Shown piece after piece: positions 8,394 through 16,032 of a stretch of 30,024 bases of DNA. Source of the DNA: Flavobacteriales bacterium (GTDB lineage Bacteria; Bacteroidota; Bacteroidia; Flavobacteriales; BACL11); the NCBI GenBank assembly GCA_002728175.1, contig PBVH01000011.1, forward strand, positions 60,753-90,776, read 5' to 3'. The notes under the pieces are model-generated. The model did no database searches and was not told the origin of the DNA. It saw only the letters and a program-made list of their open reading frames with translations. A program made the position numbers and the translations under genes. How positions within the stretch are numbered: position 1 is the stretch's first letter; every line of letters starts with the position of its first letter.

Positions 8394-9916
8394 TCAATTG
8401 TTGCTGGTGGTTTAGAGCTTACGTCGTATACGACTCGATTAACTCCTTTTACTCTATTAATTATTTTATTCGAAACTTCTGCTACAAAATCATATGGAAG
8501 ACGAACCCAATCAGCAGTCATTCCATCAGTTGATTCAACAGCTCTCAAAGCTATTGTATTTTCATATGTTCTCTCATCTCCCATAACGCCGACTGATTTA
8601 ACTGGTAAGAGTATAGCTCCTGCTTGCCAAACTTTATTATAAAATTTATGCTCCTTCAGTAAATCTATAAATATTTTGTCAGCTTCTTGCAAGATTTTTA
8701 CTTTTTCAATAGTAATATCTCCAAGAATTCTTATCCCTAAACCAGGACCGGGAAAAGGATGGCGTTGCAATATATTTTGATCTATATTTAATGAACTACC
8801 AATTCTTCTAACCTCATCCTTAAATAGAGATTTTAGAGGCTCAACAATTTGAAGCTTCATATATTCTGGCAATCCGCCAACATTATGATGAGATTTTATA
8901 GTTGCTGATGGTCCTCCAGTTGCAGAAATTGATTCAATTACATCAGGATATATTGTACCTTGAGCTAACCACTTTACGTTCTTAATTTTATTTGCCTCGT
9001 TATCAAAAACATCAATAAAAGTTTTTCCAATACATTTCCGCTTTTTTTCCGGTTCACAAATTCCTTTAAGAGATTTATAAAAGTTATTTCTAGCATCTAC
9101 TCCAACAACATTTAAACCCATATCTTTGTACTGATTTAAAACTTCATCAAATTCACCCTTTCTTAAAAGGCCATTATCTACAAAAATACAATGCAGATTT
9201 TCTCCAATTGCATGATGAAGTAAAATAGCAGCTACAGTAGAGTCAACTCCACCTGACAACCCTAAAATTACTGTATCATTTTTTAATTTATTTTTTAAAT
9301 GTGAAATTGTTTCATCTATAAATATATTAGGAGTCCAATCCTGTGAACAATTGCATACTTTAAGTAAAAAATTTTTCAAAATTAAAAACCCATGCTCTGA
9401 ATGATATACTTCAGGATGAAACTGTAATCCATATGTTAACTCGTTATCGATTTTATATGCAGCATTACGGACATCTTTAGTGGAGGCAATCAAATTAAAA
9501 TTGCTAGGAATGGAAGCAATCGTATCAGCATGACTCATCCAAACCTGAGAATTTAATGGAACATTGTCAAACAATATATCTTTATTGTCTATAAATGTTA
9601 AATTTGCTCTACCGTATTCTCTGATTTTAGAAGGAACTACATTACCACTAAATTTATTTGCTAAATATTGAGAACCATAACACACCGCAAGAAGAGGAAC
9701 TTTACCTTTTATCTTGTTGAGATCAATTTGAGGTGCATCCTTATCAAAAACAGAATGCGGTGAACCAGAAAAGATTATACCTTTCCATTTTTCATTTAAA
9801 TTAGGAAGTTTATTAAAAGGATGAATTTCAGAATAAACATTTAACTCTCTAACTCGCCTAGCAATAAGTTGGGTATACTGCGATCCAAAATCAATAATTA
9901 ATATTTTTTCATGCAT
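8384..9916 (-). CDS. guaA: GMP synthase (glutamine-hydrolysing)
   Basis: This 510-residue cytoplasmic enzyme converts XMP, glutamine and ATP to GMP. The N-terminal class I glutamine amidotransferase domain has nucleophile Cys79 in LLAVCYGSQYLA and the partner His167/Glu169 in LQFHPEVYHS. The ATP pyrophosphatase domain has the PP-loop LGLSGGVDST (SGGVDS 221-226). The C-terminal dimerisation domain shows RHPFPGPGLGIRILG and the closing KPPATIEWE. All functional motifs and the usual length are intact. It begins 11 bases after bshC and overlaps the LysM protein gene at its end, within an operon that starts at 13220. Identification is certain. Confidence 0.97.
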   Translation of the reverse strand: MHEKILIIDFGSQYTQLIARRVRELNVYSEIHPFNKLPNLNEKWKGIIFSGSPHSVFDKDAPQIDLNKIKGKVPLLAVCYGSQYLANKFSGNVVPSKIREYGRANLTFIDNKDILFDNVPLNSQVWMSHADTIASIPSNFNLIASTKDVRNAAYKIDNELTYGLQFHPEVYHSEHGFLILKNFLLKVCNCSQDWTPNIFIDETISHLKNKLKNDTVILGLSGGVDSTVAAILLHHAIGENLHCIFVDNGLLRKGEFDEVLNQYKDMGLNVVGVDARNNFYKSLKGICEPEKKRKCIGKTFIDVFDNEANKIKNVKWLAQGTIYPDVIESISATGGPSATIKSHHNVGGLPEYMKLQIVEPLKSLFKDEVRRIGSSLNIDQNILQRHPFPGPGLGIRILGDITIEKVKILQEADKIFIDLLKEHKFYNKVWQAGAILLPVKSVGVMGDERTYENTIALRAVESTDGMTADWVRLPYDFVAEVSNKIINRVKGVNRVVYDVSSKPPATIEWE

Positions 9917-9927
9917 TTATTTACAAA

Positions 9928-11478
9928 TTATTTATGTAAAACTACAAAATTACCGTCTAGGGGGTCCAAATTATTTTTTAATATTTTGAAAAAATTATCA
10001 CCATATTGCATATAAAGTAACATAAAGTTATTATTTCTTTCTTGTAAGTTATTGTTAGGAAATAAATCATCTTTTAATTTATTAATTTTATTGATAGCTT
10101 CCTCATCATTTTTCTTTTTATTTCTGATTAACTTTAACTCTAAAGAACTTAATAATTTTAAATTTTTCTTAAGATTTGCATTTATACTATCATCTAGATT
10201 CAAATCATGAAAACTAGATTTTATTTCAGAATATATTTCATTGATTTTTTTCTTCTGTTCATTAAACGAAAAATTTTTATTGATTTTATTCAAAATATAT
10301 TTTTTGTATAAATATTCTTTTTCATAGAAAAAATCTTTAACACTCAAATTCAACTTTTTAATTTTATTAATTTGATGTTTAGATAAAATCATTACTGAAT
10401 TTCTTAAAACTAAAATTGGCAAGGGAATTTTTTCTTTTTCAAATGAACTTTTAAGCTGAAGCCAATATGATATCTCTGAGGCACCTCCAACGACAGCAAT
10501 ATTTGGTAAAACTAATTCTTGATATATTGGCCTAATTAAAACATTTGGACTGAAATTTTGAGGAAAATTATCTATTTCATCTTTTTCCAAATTATCAGAA
10601 TTTAAAATCAGTTCTCTTCTACCTTCTTTGATTCTAAAAAAATTAATATCTCTGTAGTGTGCTTGTTGATGATATGAATTTTCTAATAATCTCTCACTAT
10701 CATTTTTTATATACTTAGAATAATATTTATCTAAAACATCTTTCTTAATTACATTTTTAAAACTTGACTTTAAAGATTTATCATCGCCATCAATTATAAC
10801 TAGACCGTATAATCCAAACAACTCATTTAGTAAAAATCTTGTACAATCCACTAGATTTCTATCATTTCTATATGCTTTTTTAAAAATTTTAAGAAGATTT
10901 TTTCCATCATTACTTTTTTGCAATAAATCAGTCAAATTATCTGAAATAAACTGTTCAATTTTATCAAATTTTAATCTTCCAACAGGCATATTTTCATTGA
11001 CTTTATTATAAGTGTAAACTTTATTGTTTACATAAAAATGATTAATTTCATTTAAATCATGATCTTCACTTGCTAACCAAAATAAGGGAACAAAATTATT
11101 ATTTGGATATTTTTCAGTTAATTTTTCAGCTAAATTTATAGTTGAAAATATTTTATAAATAAAAAAAAGAGGACCAGTAAATAAACACAATTGATGCCCC
11201 GTAGTAACTGTATAGGTATTTTCTTTTGATAATAATTCTATATTTTTTTTAGAAAAATTAGATAATAATATTTTAGAATTTTGTTGTTTTAAAACATTTA
11301 CCAACAGTTTTCTGTCAAGATTTTGTTTTGATTTGTTTTTAATTTGTTTATTAAAATTATCAAGATTTGGGAAATAACTAATTTTATCACTCAAACTATC
11401 ATTTTCTTCAATATAATCATTTATTAATTTTGAAAAAAAATTAGTTTCTTTATATGTAATTTTAATCTGATTTAACAT
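9928..11478 (-). CDS. bshC: Bacillithiol biosynthesis cysteine-adding enzyme BshC
   Basis: BshC is the presumed ligase that adds cysteine to glucosaminyl-malate in the last step of bacillithiol synthesis, a low-molecular-weight thiol used by Firmicutes and many Bacteroidota. The protein has 516 residues. The Rossmann-like core shows YTVTTGHQLCLFTGPLFFIYK (TGHQ at 93-96) and VPLFWLASEDHDLNEINH (130-147), followed by NVLIRPIYQELVLPNIAVVGG, whose glycine-rich end is typical. A lysine-rich coiled-coil stretch fills about 385-480, as in the Bacillus protein. It sits 3 bases after mnmA and 11 before guaA. BshA and BshB are not in the window. Family membership is strong; the ligase activity is the accepted role but rests mainly on genetic evidence. 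Confidence 0.9.
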   Translation of the reverse strand: MLNQIKITYKETNFFSKLINDYIEENDSLSDKISYFPNLDNFNKQIKNKSKQNLDRKLLVNVLKQQNSKILLSNFSKKNIELLSKENTYTVTTGHQLCLFTGPLFFIYKIFSTINLAEKLTEKYPNNNFVPLFWLASEDHDLNEINHFYVNNKVYTYNKVNENMPVGRLKFDKIEQFISDNLTDLLQKSNDGKNLLKIFKKAYRNDRNLVDCTRFLLNELFGLYGLVIIDGDDKSLKSSFKNVIKKDVLDKYYSKYIKNDSERLLENSYHQQAHYRDINFFRIKEGRRELILNSDNLEKDEIDNFPQNFSPNVLIRPIYQELVLPNIAVVGGASEISYWLQLKSSFEKEKIPLPILVLRNSVMILSKHQINKIKKLNLSVKDFFYEKEYLYKKYILNKINKNFSFNEQKKKINEIYSEIKSSFHDLNLDDSINANLKKNLKLLSSLELKLIRNKKKNDEEAINKINKLKDDLFPNNNLQERNNNFMLLYMQYGDNFFKILKNNLDPLDGNFVVLHK

Positions 11479-11481
11479 AAG

Positions 11482-12567
11482 CTATTTCATGATAAAACCT
11501 CCAGCAATTAAATCATTTCCTTCATAAATAGCCGCAGATTGACCAGGAGCAATTCCACGTACTTTCTTATGAAACAACACTTTAATTCGTCCTTCATCAT
11601 TATATACAGTAGCATACTCACCTTTATGTTTATATCGTATCTTTACAAGAAACTCATCACCATCATTAATCTTTGTATATTTTAAATAATTTACATCCTT
11701 AATATACATCTCTTGCTTTTGTAATTCTTCTTTGTCTCCTACTGTAACTGTATTATTATCTGCATCAATACCTATAACGTAAGTTGGTTTAGAACCTAAT
11801 GAAACTCCTAACTTACGTTGACCAATAGTATAAAATGGATAACCGTTGTGTGTTCCTACAACTTTTCCATCAGAGGTAATAAAGCTGCCTCCGGCAACCT
11901 TTTTTTCTAAACCCTTTACCTTTCGTTTTAAAAAACTTCTATAATCATTATCAGGTATAAAACATATTTCATAGCTCTCACTTTTTTGGGCAAGTTCTTT
12001 GTATCCCTTTGATAATGCCATTTTTCTAATGTCTTCCTTATGGTAGCCTCCAATTGGAAATATCGTTCTGCTCAAGCACTCTTGACTTACACCCCAAAGA
12101 ACATAGGACTGATCTTTTATTTCATCTAATCCTTTTGAAACAACAAACCTATCATTTTCCTTTCTAATTTGAGCGTAATGACCTGTTGCAATATACTTGC
12201 ATTTTAACATATCTGCCCTTTTTAATAAAGCTGCCCATTTTATATGTGTATTACATAATACACAAGGATTTGGAGTTCTTCCTGCAATATATTCATCAAC
12301 AAAATTATCAATTATTGCATCTCCGAATTCATCTCTAATATCTAAAACTGTATGAGGAAATCCACAATCTACAGCTACTTTTCTTGCATCATTAATTGAA
12401 TCTAAACTACAACAACCTGTTTCTTTACCATTACCTCCTGATGATTCATAATCCCAAGTTTTCATTGTTAAACCTATAACTTCATATCCTAATTCATGTA
12501 AAATAAGAGCAGACATAGTACTATCGATTCCTCCACTCATTGCCATTAAAACTCTTCCTTTTTTCAT
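11482..12567 (-). CDS. mnmA: tRNA-specific 2-thiouridylase MnmA
   Basis: MnmA thiolates U34 of tRNA-Lys, -Glu and -Gln. The protein has 361 residues. The PP-loop is AMSGGIDST (SGGIDST 11-17). The catalytic cysteines are Cys102 in RTPNPCVLCN and Cys202 in SYEICFIPDNDYR, the standard pair. A central GKVVGTHNGYPFYTIGQRKLG block and the C-terminal beta-barrel ending in LIAGGFIMK are present. The frame also offers GTG at 12570, but ATG 12567 gives a TGATG overlap with the upstream MORN-type gene and is preferred. The N-terminal WDY...GCCS segment is seen in Bacteroidota homologues. It is followed 3 bases later by bshC. Identification is certain. Confidence 0.96.
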   Translation of the reverse strand: MKKGRVLMAMSGGIDSTMSALILHELGYEVIGLTMKTWDYESSGGNGKETGCCSLDSINDARKVAVDCGFPHTVLDIRDEFGDAIIDNFVDEYIAGRTPNPCVLCNTHIKWAALLKRADMLKCKYIATGHYAQIRKENDRFVVSKGLDEIKDQSYVLWGVSQECLSRTIFPIGGYHKEDIRKMALSKGYKELAQKSESYEICFIPDNDYRSFLKRKVKGLEKKVAGGSFITSDGKVVGTHNGYPFYTIGQRKLGVSLGSKPTYVIGIDADNNTVTVGDKEELQKQEMYIKDVNYLKYTKINDGDEFLVKIRYKHKGEYATVYNDEGRIKVLFHKKVRGIAPGQSAAIYEGNDLIAGGFIMK

Positions 12568-13220
12568 CACTCAATATTTATTGTAGTATCTAGAACACCA
12601 TCTTTGGAATAATATTTCCATACATTTGATTTAACCCCATTCTTATACTGTCCTTTGGAATGTAATGCACCTGAAAAATAATAATTAATCTCATCTCCTT
12701 GCTTTATACCCATGTAATAAATTGAACTCTGTTTTAATTGTCCATTTTGAAAAAACTGTTCGAATTTACCATGTTTTTTTCCTTCTTTCCAATATTGAAT
12801 TTCAAATAAATTTCCATCTTCATAAAAAACTTTTTTAAAACCACTTAGCAGATCAGATTTATATTGCTCACTTAATATTAATGTACCATTAAAATTATAA
12901 TAGTTCCATGTACTATCTCTTAATTCATTAACATAAATACCAGAAGCTTTTAGCTGACCATTTTTGTAATAAAAATGACATGATGATGCGGTACCGTTAT
13001 GAAAATATTTTTTTTCAATCTTTAACTCACCTGTATTGTAATAATGTAAAAAAGTACCGTAAGGTATTCCATCCTTGAATTGCCCCTTATATTTTAATGA
13101 GCCATTTTGATACTTTTTATGCCATTCTCCTTGCTTTAAATTATTATGATCGATTATATTTTTTTGCTGACTATATAAAATAGTAGAAACAAAAATTGAT
13201 GCAAAAAAAATTATTCTCAT
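12567..13220 (-). CDS. Secreted YwqK-like protein with MORN-type repeats
   Basis: This 217-residue protein has a signal peptide of about 17 residues (ending ILYSQ) and then roughly eight repeats of the form YYxNGxLKxxGxYxNGxxxGxW, for example YQNGSLKYKGQF, YYNTGELKIEKKY and FFQNGQLKQSSIY. This is the MORN_2 pattern of the YwqK family, often labelled antitoxin although no toxin lies here. In Bacteroidota such proteins are usually exported and of unknown function. It is the first gene of the operon that continues with mnmA, bshC, guaA and the LysM protein: its TGA overlaps the mnmA start, and a TATATTTG element lies 16 bases upstream. The repeat call is firm; no biochemical role can be assigned. 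Confidence 0.82.
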   Translation of the reverse strand: MRIIFFASIFVSTILYSQQKNIIDHNNLKQGEWHKKYQNGSLKYKGQFKDGIPYGTFLHYYNTGELKIEKKYFHNGTASSCHFYYKNGQLKASGIYVNELRDSTWNYYNFNGTLILSEQYKSDLLSGFKKVFYEDGNLFEIQYWKEGKKHGKFEQFFQNGQLKQSSIYYMGIKQGDEINYYFSGALHSKGQYKNGVKSNVWKYYSKDGVLDTTINIE

Positions 13221-13236
13221 TTAAATATAATTTTTA

Positions 13237-13244
13237 CAAATATA
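13237..13244 (-). promoter_or_regulatory. -7 element (TATATTTG) before the YwqK-mnmA-bshC-guaA operon
   Basis: A perfect TAnnTTTG match on the minus strand ends 16 bases before the ATG at 13220 and lies in the 27-base gap after the GT4 gene. No TTTG is seen at the -33 distance, so the call rests on the -7 match and position. Confidence 0.4.
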
Positions 13245-13247
13245 AAA

Positions 13248-14378
13248 CTAAATTGAATCTACTAATTCATTAGTATTTAAAATAAATTTATCCCATGAAA
13301 ATCTTATTTTTTCTTTTTGTACATTTTCTGAAAATTTATCCTCTCTGTCATTATTATAAAAATCATATATGTAGTTTGCAATATCTAAAGAATCTTTTTT
13401 TGTAACATAACCTACTTTTAAGTGTGGTACTATTTCTGAAAGACCTCCAACATCAGTTACTAACATAGGTCTATCAAAATGATAGGCTATTTGAGTTATT
13501 CCACTTTGTGTAGCTGTTTTATAGGTTTGTGTAATTAAATCTGCAGCACAAAAATAATTTTTTACTTCATCTGCAGAAATGAAACTACTTTTCAATATTA
13601 CAGAATCTTTAATATCTAAGGATTTAATTAAATTTAAATATTTTGATTTGTTTTCATAAAATTCACCTGCTACAATCAATTTAACTCCTATTTTTTTTAT
13701 GCGCTTATCATCAAGAGCATTCAATAATAAATCTAATCCTTTATATTCACGAACAAAACCAAAAAATAACAAATACTTTCCATTTTTGGTTAATTGTAAA
13801 TTTTGTCTTGCCTCTTTTTTACTTATTTTATTACCGAATGTATTATAGATTGGATGAGGGAAAAATTTTTTATGTATACTTGATGTGAACTTATTTAAAT
13901 CTGATAAAACAGATTTAGAAAGACATATAAATCCATCACATGATTTAACAAAAAAACTTGTTAACTGATGGTCACCTATTCTTTTTTCATGTGGAATAAC
14001 ATTATCTGTTATTGCAATAACTTTAGTTTTTCCTCTTATAAGTCTAGAAATTACACCTAAACAGGGAGCCATAAATGGTAACCAATATCTTACAACAACA
14101 TAATCAGCTTTTTCAGACGATATATTCTTGGCAACCTTATACCAATTAATAGGATTAATAGAATTAATGCATGTCTTTATATTAATATTAGGTGCATCGC
14201 CATTTTCATATTGAGATGTACCAGGAAATAAAAATGATGGGTATTGTAAGCTGAATGAATATACAACTACCTCATTTCCTAGATCTTGGTATGCTTTAGC
14301 AAGTAAATTATTAAAATTAGCAATCCCACCTCTTAATGGAAAAGCAGGTCCAATAATGATTACTTTCTTTTTGTCCAA
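13248..14378 (-). CDS. Glycosyltransferase, family 4 (GT-B fold)
   Basis: This 376-residue cytoplasmic or membrane-associated sugar transferase has the GT4-type N-terminus KKVIIIGPAFPLRGGIANF with a glycine-rich acceptor loop. The C-terminal donor domain shows LLFFGFVREYKGLDLLLNAL, LIVAGEFYEN and TATQSGITQIAYHFDRPMLVTDVGGLSEIV, where the E-x7-E-type region lies. The acceptor and donor are not predictable. The reading frame begins with TTG at 14378, one base after the GT2 stop; there is no ATG before the conserved first strand, so TTG is the only credible start. It is the last gene of the DUF4199-GT2-GT4 operon, pointing to lipid-linked or cell-envelope glycan synthesis. The family is clear. 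Confidence 0.87.
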   Translation of the reverse strand: MDKKKVIIIGPAFPLRGGIANFNNLLAKAYQDLGNEVVVYSFSLQYPSFLFPGTSQYENGDAPNINIKTCINSINPINWYKVAKNISSEKADYVVVRYWLPFMAPCLGVISRLIRGKTKVIAITDNVIPHEKRIGDHQLTSFFVKSCDGFICLSKSVLSDLNKFTSSIHKKFFPHPIYNTFGNKISKKEARQNLQLTKNGKYLLFFGFVREYKGLDLLLNALDDKRIKKIGVKLIVAGEFYENKSKYLNLIKSLDIKDSVILKSSFISADEVKNYFCAADLITQTYKTATQSGITQIAYHFDRPMLVTDVGGLSEIVPHLKVGYVTKKDSLDIANYIYDFYNNDREDKFSENVQKEKIRFSWDKFILNTNELVDSI

Positions 14379-14379
14379 T

Positions 14380-15327
14380 TTATATTTCTTTTTCTATCTG
14401 ATAGCTGTTACTATCATGTGAATTTCGAGAAATCATTTCAGCAATAAAACCAGCTAGGAACAATTGAACTCCAATTATCATTGATGTTAAAGCAATGTAG
14501 AATGCTGACATATCAGCAATATTTTTTGCAGGCAAATCATTTATCATGAAAAATAATTTTGATCCAACTATAAACGAAAACAATATAAATCCAAGAGAAA
14601 ACATTAAGGTTCCCAAAACACCAAAAAAATGCATTGGTTTTTTTCCGAAACGAGAAATAAATGATATGGTTAGAAGATCCAAAAAACCATTTAAAAAACG
14701 TTCAATACCAAATTTTGTTGAACCATATTTTCTTTTTTGATGTTTTACGACTTGCTCAGTTATATTTGAAAATCCAGACCACTTTGCTATCATAGGAATA
14801 TACCTATGCATCTCACCATAAACCTCAATATTTTTTATAACATTTTTATTATATGCCTTGAGACCACAATTGAAATCATGAAGATATATTCCCGATGCTT
14901 TTCTGGCTGCCCAATTAAATAACTTTGTAGGAACTGTTTTGGAAATTGGATCATATCGTTCTTTTTTCCATCCAGATACCAAATCAAAACCTTTCTTATA
15001 TACTTTTTCATATAATTTTGGTATCTCATCTGGACTATCTTGTAAATCTGCATCCATTGTGATTACAACATCTCCTTTTGCTTTTAAGAACCCAATGTTT
15101 AATGCTGCTGATTTACCATAATTTCTTCTAAACTTAACACCTTTAATATTTGAATTTTTGGAGTTTAATCTTTCTATTTCTTTCCAAGAGGTATCATCGC
15201 TACCATCATCAATAAGTATAATTTCATAAGAAAATTTATTTTTTTTCATTACTTCAACAATCCAAGTACTAAGTTCCTTGATTGATTCTTCTTCATTAAA
15301 TAAAGGGATGACAACACTAATATTCAT
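14380..15327 (-). CDS. Family 2 glycosyltransferase, membrane-anchored (DPMS/GtrB-like)
   Basis: This 315-residue protein has a GT-A catalytic domain: VVIPLFNEEESIKELS (5-20), ILIDDGSDD (37-45), VVITMDADLQDSPDEI (87-102, with the metal-binding DAD) and HDFNCGLKAYN (150-160). Two transmembrane helices follow at about 233-258 and 273-297. This is the architecture of GtrB/dolichol-phosphate-mannose-synthase-like enzymes, which transfer a sugar to polyprenyl phosphate on the inner membrane face. It starts 10 bases after the DUF4199 gene and is followed after one base by the GT4 gene, so the two transferases probably act in one glycan pathway. The sugar is unknown. Confidence 0.9.
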   Translation of the reverse strand: MNISVVIPLFNEEESIKELSTWIVEVMKKNKFSYEIILIDDGSDDTSWKEIERLNSKNSNIKGVKFRRNYGKSAALNIGFLKAKGDVVITMDADLQDSPDEIPKLYEKVYKKGFDLVSGWKKERYDPISKTVPTKLFNWAARKASGIYLHDFNCGLKAYNKNVIKNIEVYGEMHRYIPMIAKWSGFSNITEQVVKHQKRKYGSTKFGIERFLNGFLDLLTISFISRFGKKPMHFFGVLGTLMFSLGFILFSFIVGSKLFFMINDLPAKNIADMSAFYIALTSMIIGVQLFLAGFIAEMISRNSHDSNSYQIEKEI

Positions 15328-15337
15328 AACCTATTTA

Positions 15338-15847
15338 CTAATTACTTGATTTTTTTGTGAAAAAAGAGAGAATAGATGAATATAAAAATCCCATAAACGT
15401 ACCACCTAAAAGAGTCATAATCATCATCCAATGTGGCTGCATAAACTTAGCAGCAAATTGAAGCTGCATTTCTAACATTTCATCAGAAATTTCAGGGTCT
15501 GATTGAAGGAGTGTTTGTTCGGTTAGCTCTAATGAATTCGTAATTATTTCGGGATTTAAATATGTAATATAGATAAAAGTATAAATTGACATAACTGCAG
15601 ACGAAAAAAAGGAAATAGTTGTTCCAAGTTTTAAGCATTGTTTATATGTAAGAATACCATTCATTTCATCATCTCTATATTTCACAATTGCAAAAGCTAA
15701 AAACATTATAATTAGTGCATTATTTAATATTGATGGAACTTTAGATGTTTGTTCATTAATATCCATACTCCAGAATATTATACCAAGAAGGCTAAGTGCT
15801 AGTCCTAATACAGCACCATAATTCATTGCAAATTTTTTTCTATCCAT
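15338..15847 (-). CDS. DUF4199 membrane protein
   Basis: This 169-residue protein has four predicted membrane helices (about 9-28, 38-56, 72-96, 138-164). The pattern of a first helix with NYGAVLGLALSLLGII, a short loop with YRDDEMNGILTYKQCLKLG and a final helix with LLGGTFMGFLYSSILSFF is typical of the Bacteroidota DUF4199 family, which is often found directly before a GT2 gene as here. The loop between helices 3 and 4 is acidic (about 98-130). The function is unknown; a subunit or helper of the following membrane glycosyltransferase is plausible from gene order. It is the first gene of its operon, with a TATATTTG element eight bases upstream. Confidence 0.82.
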   Translation of the reverse strand: MDRKKFAMNYGAVLGLALSLLGIIFWSMDINEQTSKVPSILNNALIIMFLAFAIVKYRDDEMNGILTYKQCLKLGTTISFFSSAVMSIYTFIYITYLNPEIITNSLELTEQTLLQSDPEISDEMLEMQLQFAAKFMQPHWMMIMTLLGGTFMGFLYSSILSFFTKKSSN

Positions 15848-15855
15848 AATAAAAG

Positions 15856-15863
15856 CAAATATA
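15856..15863 (-). promoter_or_regulatory. -7 element (TATATTTG) before the DUF4199-GT2-GT4 operon
   Basis: A perfect TAnnTTTG match on the minus strand ends eight bases before the ATG at 15847. It stands divergent to the ffs promoter. No well-placed -33 TTTG is visible. Confidence 0.4.
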
Positions 15864-15887
15864 CATAAAAATAGAAGTTAAAAATTA

Positions 15888-15918
15888 TTTGTACAAAACA
15901 CAGAATATATTAGTTTTG
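15888..15918 (+). promoter_or_regulatory. Bacteroidota promoter of the SRP RNA gene
   Basis: TTTG at 15888-15891 and TAGTTTTG at 15911-15918 are separated by 19 bases, an excellent match to TTTG-N19-TAnnTTTG. The predicted start a few bases downstream agrees with the 5' end of the SRP RNA helix at 15926. Confidence 0.7.
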
Positions 15919-15925
15919 CAAACAA

Positions 15926-16022
15926 GGGTAAGTCTTATACGACCAGCTCCTTATGAACTCCCCCAGGATCGGAAGATAGCAAGGGTAATAGGTTGTAGCG
16001 GTGCGATATAAGTAGCTTACCC
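15926..16022 (+). ncRNA. ffs: Signal recognition particle RNA, small bacterial (4.5S) type
   Basis: The RNA is about 97 bases. The ends pair as GGGTAAG (15926-15932) with CTTACCC (16016-16022), and the helix continues with CTTATA against TATAAG around a small internal bulge. The apical domain that binds the Ffh M domain is clear: CCCCAGG on one side, AGCAAGGG on the other, capped by ATC-GGAA-GAT with a GGAA tetraloop. GACCAGC and GGTGCG flank it as in other bacterial 4.5S RNAs. There is no Alu domain. A four-T tract follows at once, so the closing stem can serve as terminator. It works with Ffh and FtsY in cotranslational membrane targeting. The gene is convergent with recG, whose stop lies only 10 bases beyond. 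Confidence 0.95.
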
Positions 16023-16026
16023 TTTT
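16016..16026 (+). terminator. 3' end and T tract of the SRP RNA gene
   Basis: The closing strand CTTACCC of the SRP RNA is followed by TTTT (16023-16026). The RNA's own long stem plus this tract fits intrinsic termination, just short of the convergent recG stop codon. Confidence 0.5.
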
Positions 16027-16032
16027 ATGATT

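Noticed and set aside
12568..12570. GTG at 12570 as mnmA start
   Set aside because: ATG 12567 immediately follows, gives a TGATG overlap and the MKKGRV N-terminus usual for the family.
12567..13220. Toxin-antitoxin system, because YwqK-like proteins are often labelled antitoxins
   Set aside because: There is a signal peptide and no toxin gene beside it; the neighbours are housekeeping genes.
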